Of a stretch of DNA of 64,000 nucleotides, positions 42,152-52,012 are shown in pieces (within the stretch, counting starts at the first letter, position 1; every line of letters begins with the position of its first letter). The notes beneath the pieces are model-generated. The model was given only the letters and a program-made list of their open reading frames with translations. It was not told the DNA's origin and did not search any database. The stretch is from contig CAWFUP010000004.1 of the NCBI GenBank assembly GCA_963819075.1, positions 496,001 through 560,000 of the forward strand. Reading direction: 5' to 3'. Position numbers and translations under genes: made by a program. This DNA is from CAVQBJ01 sp963819075. GTDB lineage: Bacteria > Actinomycetota > Thermoleophilia > Solirubrobacterales > Solirubrobacteraceae.

Positions 42152-43621
42152 ATGCCCCAGCAGCACCTCGATCGCCTGACTGCAGTCGACGCGTCGTTCC
42201 TGCACCAGGAGGGACCGGTCTCGCACATGCACGTCGGCGGCCTGACCATCTTCGAGGGGCCGCCCCCGAGCCTCGATCAGTTCCTCGAGCAGATCCGCAG
42301 CCGGCTGCACCTCGTGCCGCGCTACCGCCACCGCCTTGCCCACATGGCGATCGACAGCGGCCGGCCGCTGTGGGTCGATGACCCGACGTTCAACCTCGAG
42401 TACCACGTACGCCACACGGCGCTGCCGGCGCCCGGGGGCTGGGAGCAGTTGCGCCAGCTCACCGCCAGGATCTTCTCCCAGCAGCTGGACCGGGCCAAGC
42501 CGCTGTGGGAGCTGTGGCTCATCGAGGGCCTCGAGGACAATCGCTTCGCGCTCATCTCCAAGAACCACCACTCGCTCATCGACGGCATCAGCGGCGTCGA
42601 TCTGGCCACGGTGCTGTTCGACATCGAGCCGGTTCCGCGGCCGGTGGCCCATTCCGGTCGACCGTGGCAGCCCCGACCCGAGCCGGGCACCGTCTCGCTC
42701 ATCGCCGCCGGGGTGCGCGGCGCGCTGCGCGCCGGGATCGAGCTCGCCGAGGGGGCGATCGACGCGGTCGCGCATCCCGACCGTGCGGTGTCGAACGTAC
42801 GCGAGGCCGCCGAGGGCGTCGGGGAGGTCGCCTGGGCGGTGCTGAACCCCGCGCCGGCGACGCCGCTCAACGTCGAGATCGGTCCGCATCGGCGATTCGT
42901 CGGCGTCCCGTGCGCGCTCGAGGAGTTCAAGGCGGTCAAGAACGAGTTCGGCGGGACGGTCAATGACGTCGTCCTGAGCGTCGTCACCGGCGCACTGCGC
43001 GAGTTCCTCATCTCGCGCGGTGTGCGCACCGCGGGGGTCGAGTTGCGCGCGCTCGTGCCCGTCTCGACGCGCCGCGAGGACGAGCGCCATCACCTTGGCA
43101 ATCGCCTCGTGGCGATGCGCGCGCCGCTGCCGGTGTACATCCCCGACCCGCTCCAGCGCCTGCGCTTCATCAAGCGCGCGATGGACGGGCTGAAGGAGTC
43201 CAAGCAGGCCGTCGGCGCCGACGTCATCGCCGGCGCGCAGAACTTCGCGCCGCCGACGATCCTCGCGCAGGCGTCGCGACTGAACTTCTCGACCCGGCTG
43301 TTCAACCTGCTGGTGACGAACGTCCCGGGACCCCAGTTCCCGCTGTATGTGATGGGACGCGAGATGGAGCAGGCCTACCCGGTCGCGTTCCTCCCCAAGA
43401 ACCACGCGCTGGCGATCGCGATCATGTCCTACCGCGGCCAGATGAACTTCGGCCTGCTCGGCGACTACGACGCGCTGCCCGACATCGACGCGATCGGCGA
43501 GAGCATCCGCGGCGAGCTGGCGACACTGCTGTCTCTGGCGGCGGCGGCGCGCCCGGTGACCGACAACGGTCATGTGGCGCCCGAGCACGAGAGCGAGCGC
43601 GACCGCGCGCCGACGCTCTAG
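42152..43621 (+). CDS. wax ester synthase/diacylglycerol acyltransferase (WS/DGAT)
   Basis: A 489-residue acyltransferase that builds triacylglycerol or wax esters from acyl-CoA. The catalytic HHxxxDG is KNHHSLIDGISG (His139, His140, Asp144). The start LTAVDASFLHQEGPVSHMHV and the C-terminal NLLVTNVPGPQFPLYVMG with PVAFLPKNHALAIAIMSYRG are typical. The start is fixed by GAGGAGAG 8 nt before the ATG. It implies storage of neutral lipid. Nearest neighbours (ispH, MIP18-like) are not related in function. Confidence 0.93.
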   Translation: MPQQHLDRLTAVDASFLHQEGPVSHMHVGGLTIFEGPPPSLDQFLEQIRSRLHLVPRYRHRLAHMAIDSGRPLWVDDPTFNLEYHVRHTALPAPGGWEQLRQLTARIFSQQLDRAKPLWELWLIEGLEDNRFALISKNHHSLIDGISGVDLATVLFDIEPVPRPVAHSGRPWQPRPEPGTVSLIAAGVRGALRAGIELAEGAIDAVAHPDRAVSNVREAAEGVGEVAWAVLNPAPATPLNVEIGPHRRFVGVPCALEEFKAVKNEFGGTVNDVVLSVVTGALREFLISRGVRTAGVELRALVPVSTRREDERHHLGNRLVAMRAPLPVYIPDPLQRLRFIKRAMDGLKESKQAVGADVIAGAQNFAPPTILAQASRLNFSTRLFNLLVTNVPGPQFPLYVMGREMEQAYPVAFLPKNHALAIAIMSYRGQMNFGLLGDYDALPDIDAIGESIRGELATLLSLAAAARPVTDNGHVAPEHESERDRAPTL

Positions 43622-43634
43622 GCGCCGTCGCTCC

Positions 43635-43931
43635 TCAGAACCCGAGGGCGAACTTGGCGTCCTCGGACATCTTGTCCGGGGACCACGGCGGCACGAAGAC
43701 CATCTCGCACTCGACCGAGCGGACGCCGTCGAGCTCGCCGACGAACTCCTCCATCTGCTCAGTCACCTGCGGGCCGATCGGGCAACCCGGCGTCGTGAGC
43801 GTGAACGTGATGTGCACGTCGCCGTCGCCGACCTCAACGCCGTACACGAGGCCGAGCTCGACGAAGTCGAGCCCGAGCTCCGGGTCGATCACGTTCGTCA
43901 GTGCGTCCATGACCTCATCGACGGTAGCCAT
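43635..43931 (-). CDS. MIP18/DUF59 family protein, SufT-like
   Basis: A 98-residue protein with DPELGLDFVELGLVYGV and the conserved TTPGCPIGP (Cys50), the pattern of MIP18/PaaD/SufT proteins that help load Fe-S clusters. In many actinobacteria it lies at the end of the suf operon; here it is about 5 kb away on the other strand. The start ATG at 43931 is favoured by homology; the open frame extends to 44027. It follows the LLM oxidoreductase gene by 10 bp. Confidence 0.9.
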   Translation of the reverse strand: MATVDEVMDALTNVIDPELGLDFVELGLVYGVEVGDGDVHITFTLTTPGCPIGPQVTEQMEEFVGELDGVRSVECEMVFVPPWSPDKMSEDAKFALGF

Positions 43932-43941
43932 CGTCTGCAGT

Positions 43942-45042
43942 CTAGCCATCGCTCTCGCCACGCCCGCCGGCGGCGGCGATCGCGTCGCGGCGGGCGGGCG
44001 GGGCCGGCATCCCGGCTCGGGCCGCACGCACGGCAGGCGCGACCTCCCCGCCGAGCAGCTCGATCGCCCGCATCACGTCGGCGTGCGGCATCGTCCCGAC
44101 GCTGAGGTGCAGCATGATGCGATCGAGCCCGAGGAGCTCGCTCACCGCGCTCAGCTTCTCGCTCACCTGCGTCGGGCTGCCGACGGCCAGCGATCCGCTC
44201 GGCGCCCGCAGCTCGTCGAAGTGCGCGCGCGTCATCGGCGGCCACCCGCGCTCGGAACCGAGCTGGCTCATCACGGCGGCATACGGCGCATAGAACGTGT
44301 CGATCGCCGCTTCGGTGCTCTCGGCCACGAAGCCGTGCAGGTGCACCCCGACGGGCAGCCCATCCGGATCGTGCCCGCTGCGCCGCGCCGCCTCGCGGTA
44401 CAGCTCGACCAGCGGCGCGAAGCGCTCGGGCGCGCCGCCGATGATCGCCACCATCAGCGGCAGGCCGAGCACGCCGGCGCGCACGACCGAGGCCGGCGTG
44501 CCGCCCACGGCGATCCACACCGGCAGTGGATCCTGCTCGGGTCGGGGGTAGACGCCGGCGTCATGCAGCGCCGGGCGATGGCGTCCCGACCAGGTGACGC
44601 GCTCGTCTTCGCGCAGCTCGAGCAGCAGCTCGAGCTTCTCGCCGAACAGCTCGTCGTAGTCGTCGAGGTCGTAGCCGAACAGGGGGAACGACTCGACGAA
44701 CGATCCGCGGCCGGCCATGATCTCCGCGCGGCCGCCCGACAGCAGGTCGAGCGTGGCGAAGTCCTCAAAGACACGGACCGGATCGTCCGAGCTGAGCACG
44801 GTGACCGCGCTGGACAGCCGGATCCGCTCCGTCCGGGTCGTTGCCGCCGCGAGCACGACCGCGGGCGACGAGGCCGCGAAGTCGGGCCGGTGATGCTCCC
44901 CGACCGCGTACACGTCGAGTCCGACCTCGTCCGCGTGCACGATCTCCTCGACGACGTCGCGCAGGCGCTCGCCGGCGCTCACCGTCTCGCCACTGGCCGG
45001 GTCGGGCGTGCGCTCGGCGAACGTGGAGATCCCGATGTCCAT
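43942..45042 (-). CDS. LLM-class (luciferase-like) flavin-dependent oxidoreductase
   Basis: A 366-residue TIM-barrel flavoenzyme. It starts MDIGISTFAERTPDP, then VGLDVYAVGEHHRPDFAASSPA, the catalytic-His region, and continues RIRLSSAVTVLSSDDPVRVFEDFATLD, with the helix GLPVGVHLHGFVA later (split here for length). This is the group annotated as 'LLM class, F420 or FMN', and the cofactor cannot be told apart from sequence. The C-terminal part ends in a variable helical tail. Transcribed toward the MIP18-like gene. Confidence 0.87.
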   Translation of the reverse strand: MDIGISTFAERTPDPASGETVSAGERLRDVVEEIVHADEVGLDVYAVGEHHRPDFAASSPAVVLAAATTRTERIRLSSAVTVLSSDDPVRVFEDFATLDLLSGGRAEIMAGRGSFVESFPLFGYDLDDYDELFGEKLELLLELREDERVTWSGRHRPALHDAGVYPRPEQDPLPVWIAVGGTPASVVRAGVLGLPLMVAIIGGAPERFAPLVELYREAARRSGHDPDGLPVGVHLHGFVAESTEAAIDTFYAPYAAVMSQLGSERGWPPMTRAHFDELRAPSGSLAVGSPTQVSEKLSAVSELLGLDRIMLHLSVGTMPHADVMRAIELLGGEVAPAVRAARAGMPAPPARRDAIAAAGGRGESDG

Positions 45043-45087
45043 CGCTCCCGCGATGGTAGTGCGGATTCCCGGCTAGCCTTGTCAGTG

Positions 45088-45597
45088 ATGGTTCTGTTCG
45101 TTCTCTTCGCCTCGCTCATCGGAGTGACGCTGCTGGAGCTCTACGTCGTCATCACGGTCGGCGAGGCCATCGGCGTGCTGCCGACGCTTGGCCTGATGCT
45201 GCTCGATGCGGCGCTCGGCGCGTGGCTGATGCACTCGCAGGGACGCACCGTGTGGCGCCGCTTCCGCGAGGACCTGGCCGCCGGGCGCGCCCCGACCCGC
45301 CACGTGCTCGACGGCGCGCTCGTCATTGCCGGCGGGGCGTTCCTGATCACGCCCGGGTTCGTGACCGACCTGCTCGGCGCGTTCCTGCTCATCCCCCCCA
45401 CGCGCGCGATCGCGCGGCGGATGGTCGTACGGCGCATCGTCGGGCGCCTACCGCTCGCCGCCGCGTCCGCGGTCGGCGGGGCAGGCGCGGCGTGGGGCGC
45501 CCGGAGGCGAGCGGCGCCGGCCGACGTCTATGACGTCGACGGCACCGCGGTCGAGGTGCCGCGCGACGAGCTCGACGGCGGCGAAGATCCGCGATGA
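45088..45597 (+). CDS. fxsA: FxsA family membrane protein
   Basis: A 169-residue inner-membrane protein. The FxsA core is the N-terminal ~110 residues with three or four membrane helices: VLFVLFASLIGVTLLELYVV, VLPTLGLMLLDAALGAWLM, and GALVIAGGAFLITPGFVTDL with GAFLLIPPTRAIARR. E. coli FxsA modulates phage T7 exclusion by F; the general function is unknown. A -10-like TAGCCT lies 8 nt before the ATG without a ribosome-binding site, so the message may be leaderless. Its stop overlaps the next gene (ATGA). Confidence 0.88.
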   Translation: MVLFVLFASLIGVTLLELYVVITVGEAIGVLPTLGLMLLDAALGAWLMHSQGRTVWRRFREDLAAGRAPTRHVLDGALVIAGGAFLITPGFVTDLLGAFLLIPPTRAIARRMVVRRIVGRLPLAAASAVGGAGAAWGARRRAAPADVYDVDGTAVEVPRDELDGGEDPR

Positions 45598-46457
45598 GCC
45601 TGCCGACGAGCGATCCACTGCCGTTCCCGCGCCTGACCGAAGCGGGGGCGGGCGACGTGCTCAGCGTGGCCGCCGCCGACGAGGGTGCCGCCGTGCACGT
45701 GTGCGGGCGCTTGGAGGTCGACCCGCCCGGCCAGCGGACGCGCGCGTTCGTCGCCGTGTTCGCCGCCGCGCAGCCGCTCGCCATCGTGGCCGGCGAGGCG
45801 GCGACGGCAAGCGATGGCCCCCAGGACCGCATCGACGGCGGCGGACTGGCGCTGCGCGCGCAGGCCGACGGCTGGGTGGCGAGCTTCACCGGCGGCCCCG
45901 AGGGCGCCGGGGCGTTCGAGCTGCGGTTCGAGCCGTTTGACCAGTGGGCCGCCGACGGCGACGGCAGGCGTCACGGACAGCGCGCCCGGGTGACGGGCGA
46001 GCTGCACGGAAGCGCGGGCCCGGTCGCGGTGAAGGGCACCGGACAGCTGACGCTCGCGCGCGCCCCGACGCCGGCCGAGCCGGCGTCGACTCGCGAGCTC
46101 GCCGTGTGGGTGGGTGAGCGCCTGACCATCGATCTGTGCAGTGCGCGCGAGCGCTCCGCTCGGGGGCACGACCACGAGCGGGTGCGCGCGACGATCGTCG
46201 AGCACGATCCGCGGTCGGTGCAGCCGATCGAAGAGGCGAGGCTGTCGACGACCTACGGCGCCGATGCGCGCGCCGTGCGAGCCGGGCTCGAGCTGTGGGC
46301 GAGCGAGGAGTCGGACTATCCGCGACGCGCGGCGGGCGAGACGGTCTGTGCCGTGAGCCTGACCACGGCGGCGGGGCGGTGGGACTGCGCCTTCATGCGC
46401 TGGCGCATCGAGGGCGACGCGGGCCTCGGCCCGTACTGCATCTGGCGCCCGACCTAG
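45594..46457 (+). CDS. unknown beta-rich protein coupled to fxsA
   Basis: A 287-residue soluble protein of unknown family. The sequence is rich in predicted strands (GAAVHVCGRLEVDPPGQRTR, then AIVAGEAATASD, FELRFEPFDQWA), and the C-terminal half has the conserved-looking STTYGADARAVRAGLELWAS and WDCAFMRWRIEGDAGLGPYC. The overall look is of a lipocalin- or hydrophobic-ligand-type barrel, but that is a guess. Its ATG overlaps the fxsA stop and its stop shares CTAG with the convergent gene. Confidence 0.7.
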   Translation: MSLPTSDPLPFPRLTEAGAGDVLSVAAADEGAAVHVCGRLEVDPPGQRTRAFVAVFAAAQPLAIVAGEAATASDGPQDRIDGGGLALRAQADGWVASFTGGPEGAGAFELRFEPFDQWAADGDGRRHGQRARVTGELHGSAGPVAVKGTGQLTLARAPTPAEPASTRELAVWVGERLTIDLCSARERSARGHDHERVRATIVEHDPRSVQPIEEARLSTTYGADARAVRAGLELWASEESDYPRRAAGETVCAVSLTTAAGRWDCAFMRWRIEGDAGLGPYCIWRPT

Positions 46458-46909
46458 TTGTCGCCTCCGACGCGATCCCACACATAGAGCTCCATGCACT
46501 CCTGCAGCAGCTCGAGCGCGCGGGCCCGCGAGAGGTAGGGCAGCACGGTCTTGAGCGTCTGCTCCTCCGAGACGCCGGCGTCGAACGCCTCGTCGCCGCG
46601 GAAGCCGGCGGCGATCTTCAGCGCCTCGCGCCGGTTCTCGCCGAGTCGCGGGAACACGCCGACGAGGAAATCCGTGTTCGGGATCGGCTGGCCGACCTCC
46701 AGCGAGGCGTGCCAGGCGGCCAGCATGTGCAGGTCCTCGTCGTCGAGGTCGGCGACGGCGCGGGCGTAGTGCACGCACAGCTCATTGTCGGGGATGTCAT
46801 CCACCCAGGCCCGCACGACTTCGCCGACGAGCTGGCGGCGCGCCTCGCGGCCGACGGAGTCGGCGATGACCCGAATGGCGTCATGAGGTTCGATGAAGCA
46901 AAGCGACAT
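46454..46909 (-). CDS. unknown helical protein
   Basis: A 151-residue protein starting MSLCFIEPHDAIRVIADSVG. It is predicted all-alpha and acidic with several Leu/Ala heptads (VRAWVDDIPDNELCVHYARA, LHMLAAWHASLEVGQPIPN). The start is fixed by AAGGAG 5 nt before the ATG at 46909; a TTG two codons earlier is less likely. I do not recognise the family. Convergent with the beta-rich gene, with shared stop bases CTAG. Confidence 0.65.
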   Translation of the reverse strand: MSLCFIEPHDAIRVIADSVGREARRQLVGEVVRAWVDDIPDNELCVHYARAVADLDDEDLHMLAAWHASLEVGQPIPNTDFLVGVFPRLGENRREALKIAAGFRGDEAFDAGVSEEQTLKTVLPYLSRARALELLQECMELYVWDRVGGDN

Positions 46910-47002
46910 CAACACTCCTTGATGCTCGTACCGAAGGCCATGTCCGGCACTGTAGGCGTCGAAGTGGACGTCATCGCTGCCCGCGCGGACCGCGGGCCGC
47001 GC

Positions 47003-47971
47003 CTATAGGCCGAGGGCGTCGCGCGCGCGGGCGCCGGCCGCTTCGTCGACCGCGCTCGGCGGAACACCCATCGCCATCCGTTGCGCAGCAGCCCAGTTGG
47101 CGAGCGCGAGGTCGAGCGCCTGCAACGGCACCTCGATCGCGTCCGTGAGCGCGCGAGCTCGCCGCTCGAGGTTGATGCGGTCGCCGATGCCGAAGACGCG
47201 CTTCGCGGCCAGGGTGACCTCATCGTCGCCGACCAGCTGCAGCGAATCGGCTTCCATCTCGTACAGGCCGAGACGACCGAGCGCGACGAGGAAGTCGAAG
47301 CGAACGGCGCGGGTCAGCCCGGGGAGGCTGAGCCGCTCGTAGGCTCGCTCGAAGCGCCGTGGCGCGCTCCACGCAGCGTCGCCGGCGAGCGCGGCCGCCT
47401 GCGATCCAGCGCGCTCGGCCCATTGGCGGTAGGCGAGGAGCGTCTCAGGGCCCCGAGCCGGATCGTGCGACGTGCGCGGACCGAGCTCGACGTCGACGAG
47501 GTCGGGCAGCTCGCCGCTCGACCACGACGTCAGCGCGCCGCGAATCGCGCGGAACGGATCCTCGTCGTCCTCGAGCGGGGACAGGTAGTCGGTGAGCAGG
47601 GCCGACCAGGTACCCTCCTCGCGATCGGGGGCGTCGCGGGCGGTGCGATACGTGCCCGGGGGATCCTCGCCGAGCACGGCCAGGCGCGCGCACGAGAACG
47701 CCAGCTCGTCGGCGAGTCGTTCGGCGTCGGCCGACGCACGGAGACCGGGCACGAGCGGACTGCGGTAGCCGTCGTCCGTGGCCCGCGTCTCACGTCGAAT
47801 CTTCAGCCCGTCACTGCGCGGGCGGCGCTCGCCGCCGGGCGCCGTGGCGCGCGAGGGCCGACCGGCAGTCGACCGGCCCGATCCAGCCGCGCGCGACGGC
47901 CCACCCGGGAGATCGCGGCTGCAGATCAGGCAGCGCTCGATGAAGCGGCCGTGTCGGCAGAACGTGGGCAC
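47003..47971 (-). CDS. unknown protein with N-terminal Cys/His cluster and helical domain
   Basis: A 322-residue protein. The first 20 residues hold a metal-like site: TFCRHGRFIERCLICSR (Cys, His, Cys, Cys). A basic disordered linker follows to about residue 60. The rest is a helical domain with YLSPLEDDEDPFRAIRGAL and VFGIGDRINLERRARALTDA. The last part faintly resembles helical DNA-glycosylase-type folds (a FGIGDR loop inside a long helical bundle), but I would not name it. The GTG at 47971 opens the Cys/His cluster and so is the best start. No operon partner. Confidence 0.65.
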   Translation of the reverse strand: MPTFCRHGRFIERCLICSRDLPGGPSRAAGSGRSTAGRPSRATAPGGERRPRSDGLKIRRETRATDDGYRSPLVPGLRASADAERLADELAFSCARLAVLGEDPPGTYRTARDAPDREEGTWSALLTDYLSPLEDDEDPFRAIRGALTSWSSGELPDLVDVELGPRTSHDPARGPETLLAYRQWAERAGSQAAALAGDAAWSAPRRFERAYERLSLPGLTRAVRFDFLVALGRLGLYEMEADSLQLVGDDEVTLAAKRVFGIGDRINLERRARALTDAIEVPLQALDLALANWAAAQRMAMGVPPSAVDEAAGARARDALGL

Positions 47972-48016
47972 CGGCAGCAGTCTAGGCCGGCGCCCACGCT
48001 CTCGGTCGCGACCCTG

Positions 48017-49030
48017 TTACTGCTTCGTGTCCACCTTGAAGCCGCTGCACTTGGAGGCGTGCATCTGCTTGCACACGACGACGTAGCCCGGGCGCGGCAC
48101 GCCCCTCTTGTCGAGCAGCCCGGCGTCGAACCGCGCGACGGCGGAGGCGCCCGAGAACTCGAAGATGTACAGGCGCGCGATCCGCCGATTCGACGCGGCC
48201 AGACGGAACATGAACTGGAGTGCCCTCGCCGCCCTCGTGTCGCCCGACCCGTTGTGATTCGGGAAGGAGCCGCCGAAGTTGACGATCCCGCCGGTCTCGG
48301 TGAGCCAGATGTCGCCCGGCACCGCGTTGAGGATCGCCTGCGTGCGCGAGCTCGAGAAGCGGTTCGTGTCCGAGTAGTTGTGCAGGCCCCACAGCGTCGG
48401 CGTCGGCACCGAGGAGCCGAGGTCGGCCCGGAAGGCCGCGATGTAGGCGAGCGTCGGGCCGACGTTGGCCTGATCGAGCACGTCGAGGGCCACGATCGTG
48501 CAGTGACGGTTGACCTTCGGGCACGTCTTGCGCGCCGCGATGTAGTACTCGGCTGACTGGAGCGGCGAGGGGCTGGCGAGCACGTGCGGGATGTAGCCGC
48601 GGTTGGCCTCGTTCCAGGGCTGCCACGCGCTCACCTGGGAGGCGTACTTCATGAAGCGCGCGATGTCCTTCGTGTACGTCGCCGCGCTCGGCATCTGCGT
48701 GACCTTGCGGGGCTGCTCTGAGTGGTAGAAGGCGACGAGCATCCGCACGTGGTCGGCGATCGCGTGGTTGTACCAGTTGATGAACTCGTTGCGATAGGCG
48801 ATGTTCGCCCGCGTGCCATCGAACGCGTCGTACGGCGCGATGTAGCGCGAGATGCGCTGCGATGGCGACTGCTTCTGGATGAGACGGGTGTAGTACCCGT
48901 TGACGAACATGGTCGCGCTCTGGTCGGCGACGCCGGTGAGATAGGCCTCACTCGCGGTCGGGACCGCCAGCGCCGCGACGGCGACCGACAGGACCAGCAG
49001 CAGCATCCGTCGCATACGCACGTGGTTCAC
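48017..49030 (-). CDS. secreted glycoside hydrolase-like protein
   Basis: A 337-residue exported protein. A signal peptide is clear (RMRRMLLLVLSVAVAALAVP, cleavage near ASEA). The rest looks like a TIM-barrel glycosidase: WQPWNEANRGYIPH carries a typical NE acid/base and DIWLTETGGIVNFGG a typical catalytic E on the next strand, as in clan GH-A families. Substrate unknown. The start is GTG at 49030 with an ATG five codons later as alternative (AGAGAGGTG upstream). The 205 bp upstream to the tetR stop has no other feature I can name. Confidence 0.75.
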   Translation of the reverse strand: MNHVRMRRMLLLVLSVAVAALAVPTASEAYLTGVADQSATMFVNGYYTRLIQKQSPSQRISRYIAPYDAFDGTRANIAYRNEFINWYNHAIADHVRMLVAFYHSEQPRKVTQMPSAATYTKDIARFMKYASQVSAWQPWNEANRGYIPHVLASPSPLQSAEYYIAARKTCPKVNRHCTIVALDVLDQANVGPTLAYIAAFRADLGSSVPTPTLWGLHNYSDTNRFSSSRTQAILNAVPGDIWLTETGGIVNFGGSFPNHNGSGDTRAARALQFMFRLAASNRRIARLYIFEFSGASAVARFDAGLLDKRGVPRPGYVVVCKQMHASKCSGFKVDTKQ

Positions 49031-49234
49031 CTCTCTGGGTTCGTTGGTCTTGGCCGCGCCCGCGGGGTTCCTGCGAGACCGGCCGCAGCGATCCCTCCGG
49101 GGCGGGGAGCGCCGCTTCGTGAGCCTTCGGGCCCATGCGCCCGACCCCTCCGTCAGCGGCCGCCACGCACAAGCGTCAACAGGTTAGAAGGGCCGAGGTT
49201 GCGCTGCGGCCACCTCACCGACGTAAGTGTTCGA

Positions 49235-49861
49235 TCAATCGACGGCGCCGTGTGCCCGCCCGGCCGCGCGCAGGCCGGCCGCGAACAGGCTCGTCGCCAC
49301 CGCCGTGGCCTCCGAGCCGTCGGGGTCCGGGCGCGCCGACATGCACAGGGCGAGCTCGATGCCGGCACCGACCATCGCCGCCGCGATGTACTCGGTGTCG
49401 TGCGCGGGCAGGAGCCCCGAGGCGACGACAGCGTCGAGATCCTCGCGCAGCTCATCCATTCCCGCCCCGATCGCCGGCTCGTCGAAGAGCTGGCGGATCG
49501 TGCCCGCGTTGCGGCGCATCAGGTCGAGCGTGTCGCGGTCGTCGCGCACGAACTCGAAGTAGGCCCGGAAACCGCCCTCGACGAAGCCCTCCAGCGTCGT
49601 CGCCCGCTGGCGCGCCTCGCGGGCGCGCACGCGGATCTCGGCCGCGCTCTCCTCGACGAGCGCGCGGAATACCGACTCCTTGTCCGGGAAGTAGTTGTAG
49701 AACGTGCCGGCGGCCAGGTCGGTGCGGCGCACGATGTCGCGCACGTTTGCCGCGCCGAAACCGATCTCCACGAACACCTCGCGGCCGGCCTGGAGGATCG
49801 CCGCTCGGTTCGCGGCCTTGTTGCGCTCGCGCTTGCTCGCGGTCGCGGTCGGCGAGCTCAC
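49235..49861 (-). CDS. TetR family transcriptional regulator
   Basis: A 208-residue regulator. Helix-turn-helix region: RAAILQAGREVFVEIGFGAA and VRDIVRRTDLAAGTFYNYFP, the canonical TetR N-terminus ending in the YNYFPDKESVF signature. The C-terminal domain is of the ligand-binding type without a nameable ligand. The GTG at 49861 overlaps the stop of the flavin-monooxygenase stub by 4 bases, so the two are co-translated from one promoter. This regulator probably binds the two palindromes before that promoter. Confidence 0.9.
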   Translation of the reverse strand: MSSPTATASKRERNKAANRAAILQAGREVFVEIGFGAANVRDIVRRTDLAAGTFYNYFPDKESVFRALVEESAAEIRVRAREARQRATTLEGFVEGGFRAYFEFVRDDRDTLDLMRRNAGTIRQLFDEPAIGAGMDELREDLDAVVASGLLPAHDTEYIAAAMVGAGIELALCMSARPDPDGSEATAVATSLFAAGLRAAGRAHGAVD

Positions 49862-50088
49862 CGGTGCAGCGCCCGGTCGGCGACCGTCGGCGCGACGGGG
49901 AGCGCGAAGGCGCGGCCGCGATCGGCCCCCGCCTTGCGCTCCTTGTCGAGCTCGTAGTTGCCGCCGATGCGGTCGGACTTCTCGAAGCAGTCGAACGGGA
50001 TCCGGTGCTCCTCGAGCGCCTTCACGACGGCGATGCCGGACGAGCCGGCGCCGATGAGGCAGGTGGTGGGCAGCACAGACGCAGACAC
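49858..50088 (-). pseudogene. flavin-containing monooxygenase N-terminal fragment
   Basis: A 76-codon open frame whose first ~53 residues match the FAD-binding start of a class B flavin monooxygenase: TCLIGAGSSGIAVVKALEE (Rossmann loop) and PFDCFEKSDRIGGNYE. The usual protein continues for another 400 residues with a second Rossmann motif. Here it turns after GGNYE into an unrelated short tail and stops. AGGAG lies 6 nt before the GTG at 50088, so the fragment should be translated. The stop overlaps the TetR start. It is either a decayed gene left by a deletion, or a short leader-like coding sequence kept to couple TetR synthesis. Confidence 0.75.
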
Positions 50089-50126
50089 GGCGCTCCTGAC
50101 GGTGCTCGGGGTTGCGACGGCGAGCA

Positions 50127-50155
50127 AGCGTAGAGAAAGGTGACGCCTGCGTCAA
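50127..50155 (-). promoter_or_regulatory. promoter of the FMO-fragment/tetR operon
   Basis: Minus-strand TTGACG (50150-50155) and TACGCT (50127-50132) at exactly 17-bp spacing, 39 nt before the GTG start. The -35 lies inside the first operator palindrome. Confidence 0.6.
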
Positions 50156-50172
50156 GTATGACGGGTCCGTCA
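50141..50172. promoter_or_regulatory. two tandem operator-like palindromes
   Basis: TGACGCCTGCGTCA (50141-50154) and TGACGGGTCCGTCA (50159-50172), each TGACG-N4-CGTCA, are spaced 18 bp centre to centre, i.e. nearly two helix turns, and overlap the promoter -35. This is a good fit to cooperative TetR binding and autorepression. Confidence 0.65.
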
Positions 50173-50371
50173 GATTCCGGGCCGCGGGCCCGGCTTGGTG
50201 ACGCGACGGTGGCGGAAGTGCCGCGCGCGTCACGCTTGCAGATGCGCGAGTGTGCCACCCGTCGGTCACAGCGCCCGCGCACCGTGGGGTGCGCTCCCGA
50301 ATGCCCGCCAAGCGGGGCTAATCGAGCACACCTCGCGCGGCGTGTACCGCGACGGTGACGAATGCGCCCCA

Positions 50372-50393
50372 CCCGTCACGACCGCGTGACGGG
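50372..50393. terminator. 8-bp hairpin after gltD
   Basis: CCCGTCAC and its exact complement flank GACCGC, 33 bp after the gltD stop. It has no T-run. The arms also contain the TGACG/CGTCA words seen upstream of the tetR operon, so an operator role is possible. The surrounding stretch (50173-50425) holds no gene that I can support. Confidence 0.4.
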
Positions 50394-50425
50394 ACCGAGA
50401 CGCCAGCGCGCCGCCGACCCGCCCG

Positions 50426-52011
<1,586 letters not shown>

Positions 52012-52012
<1 letters not shown>

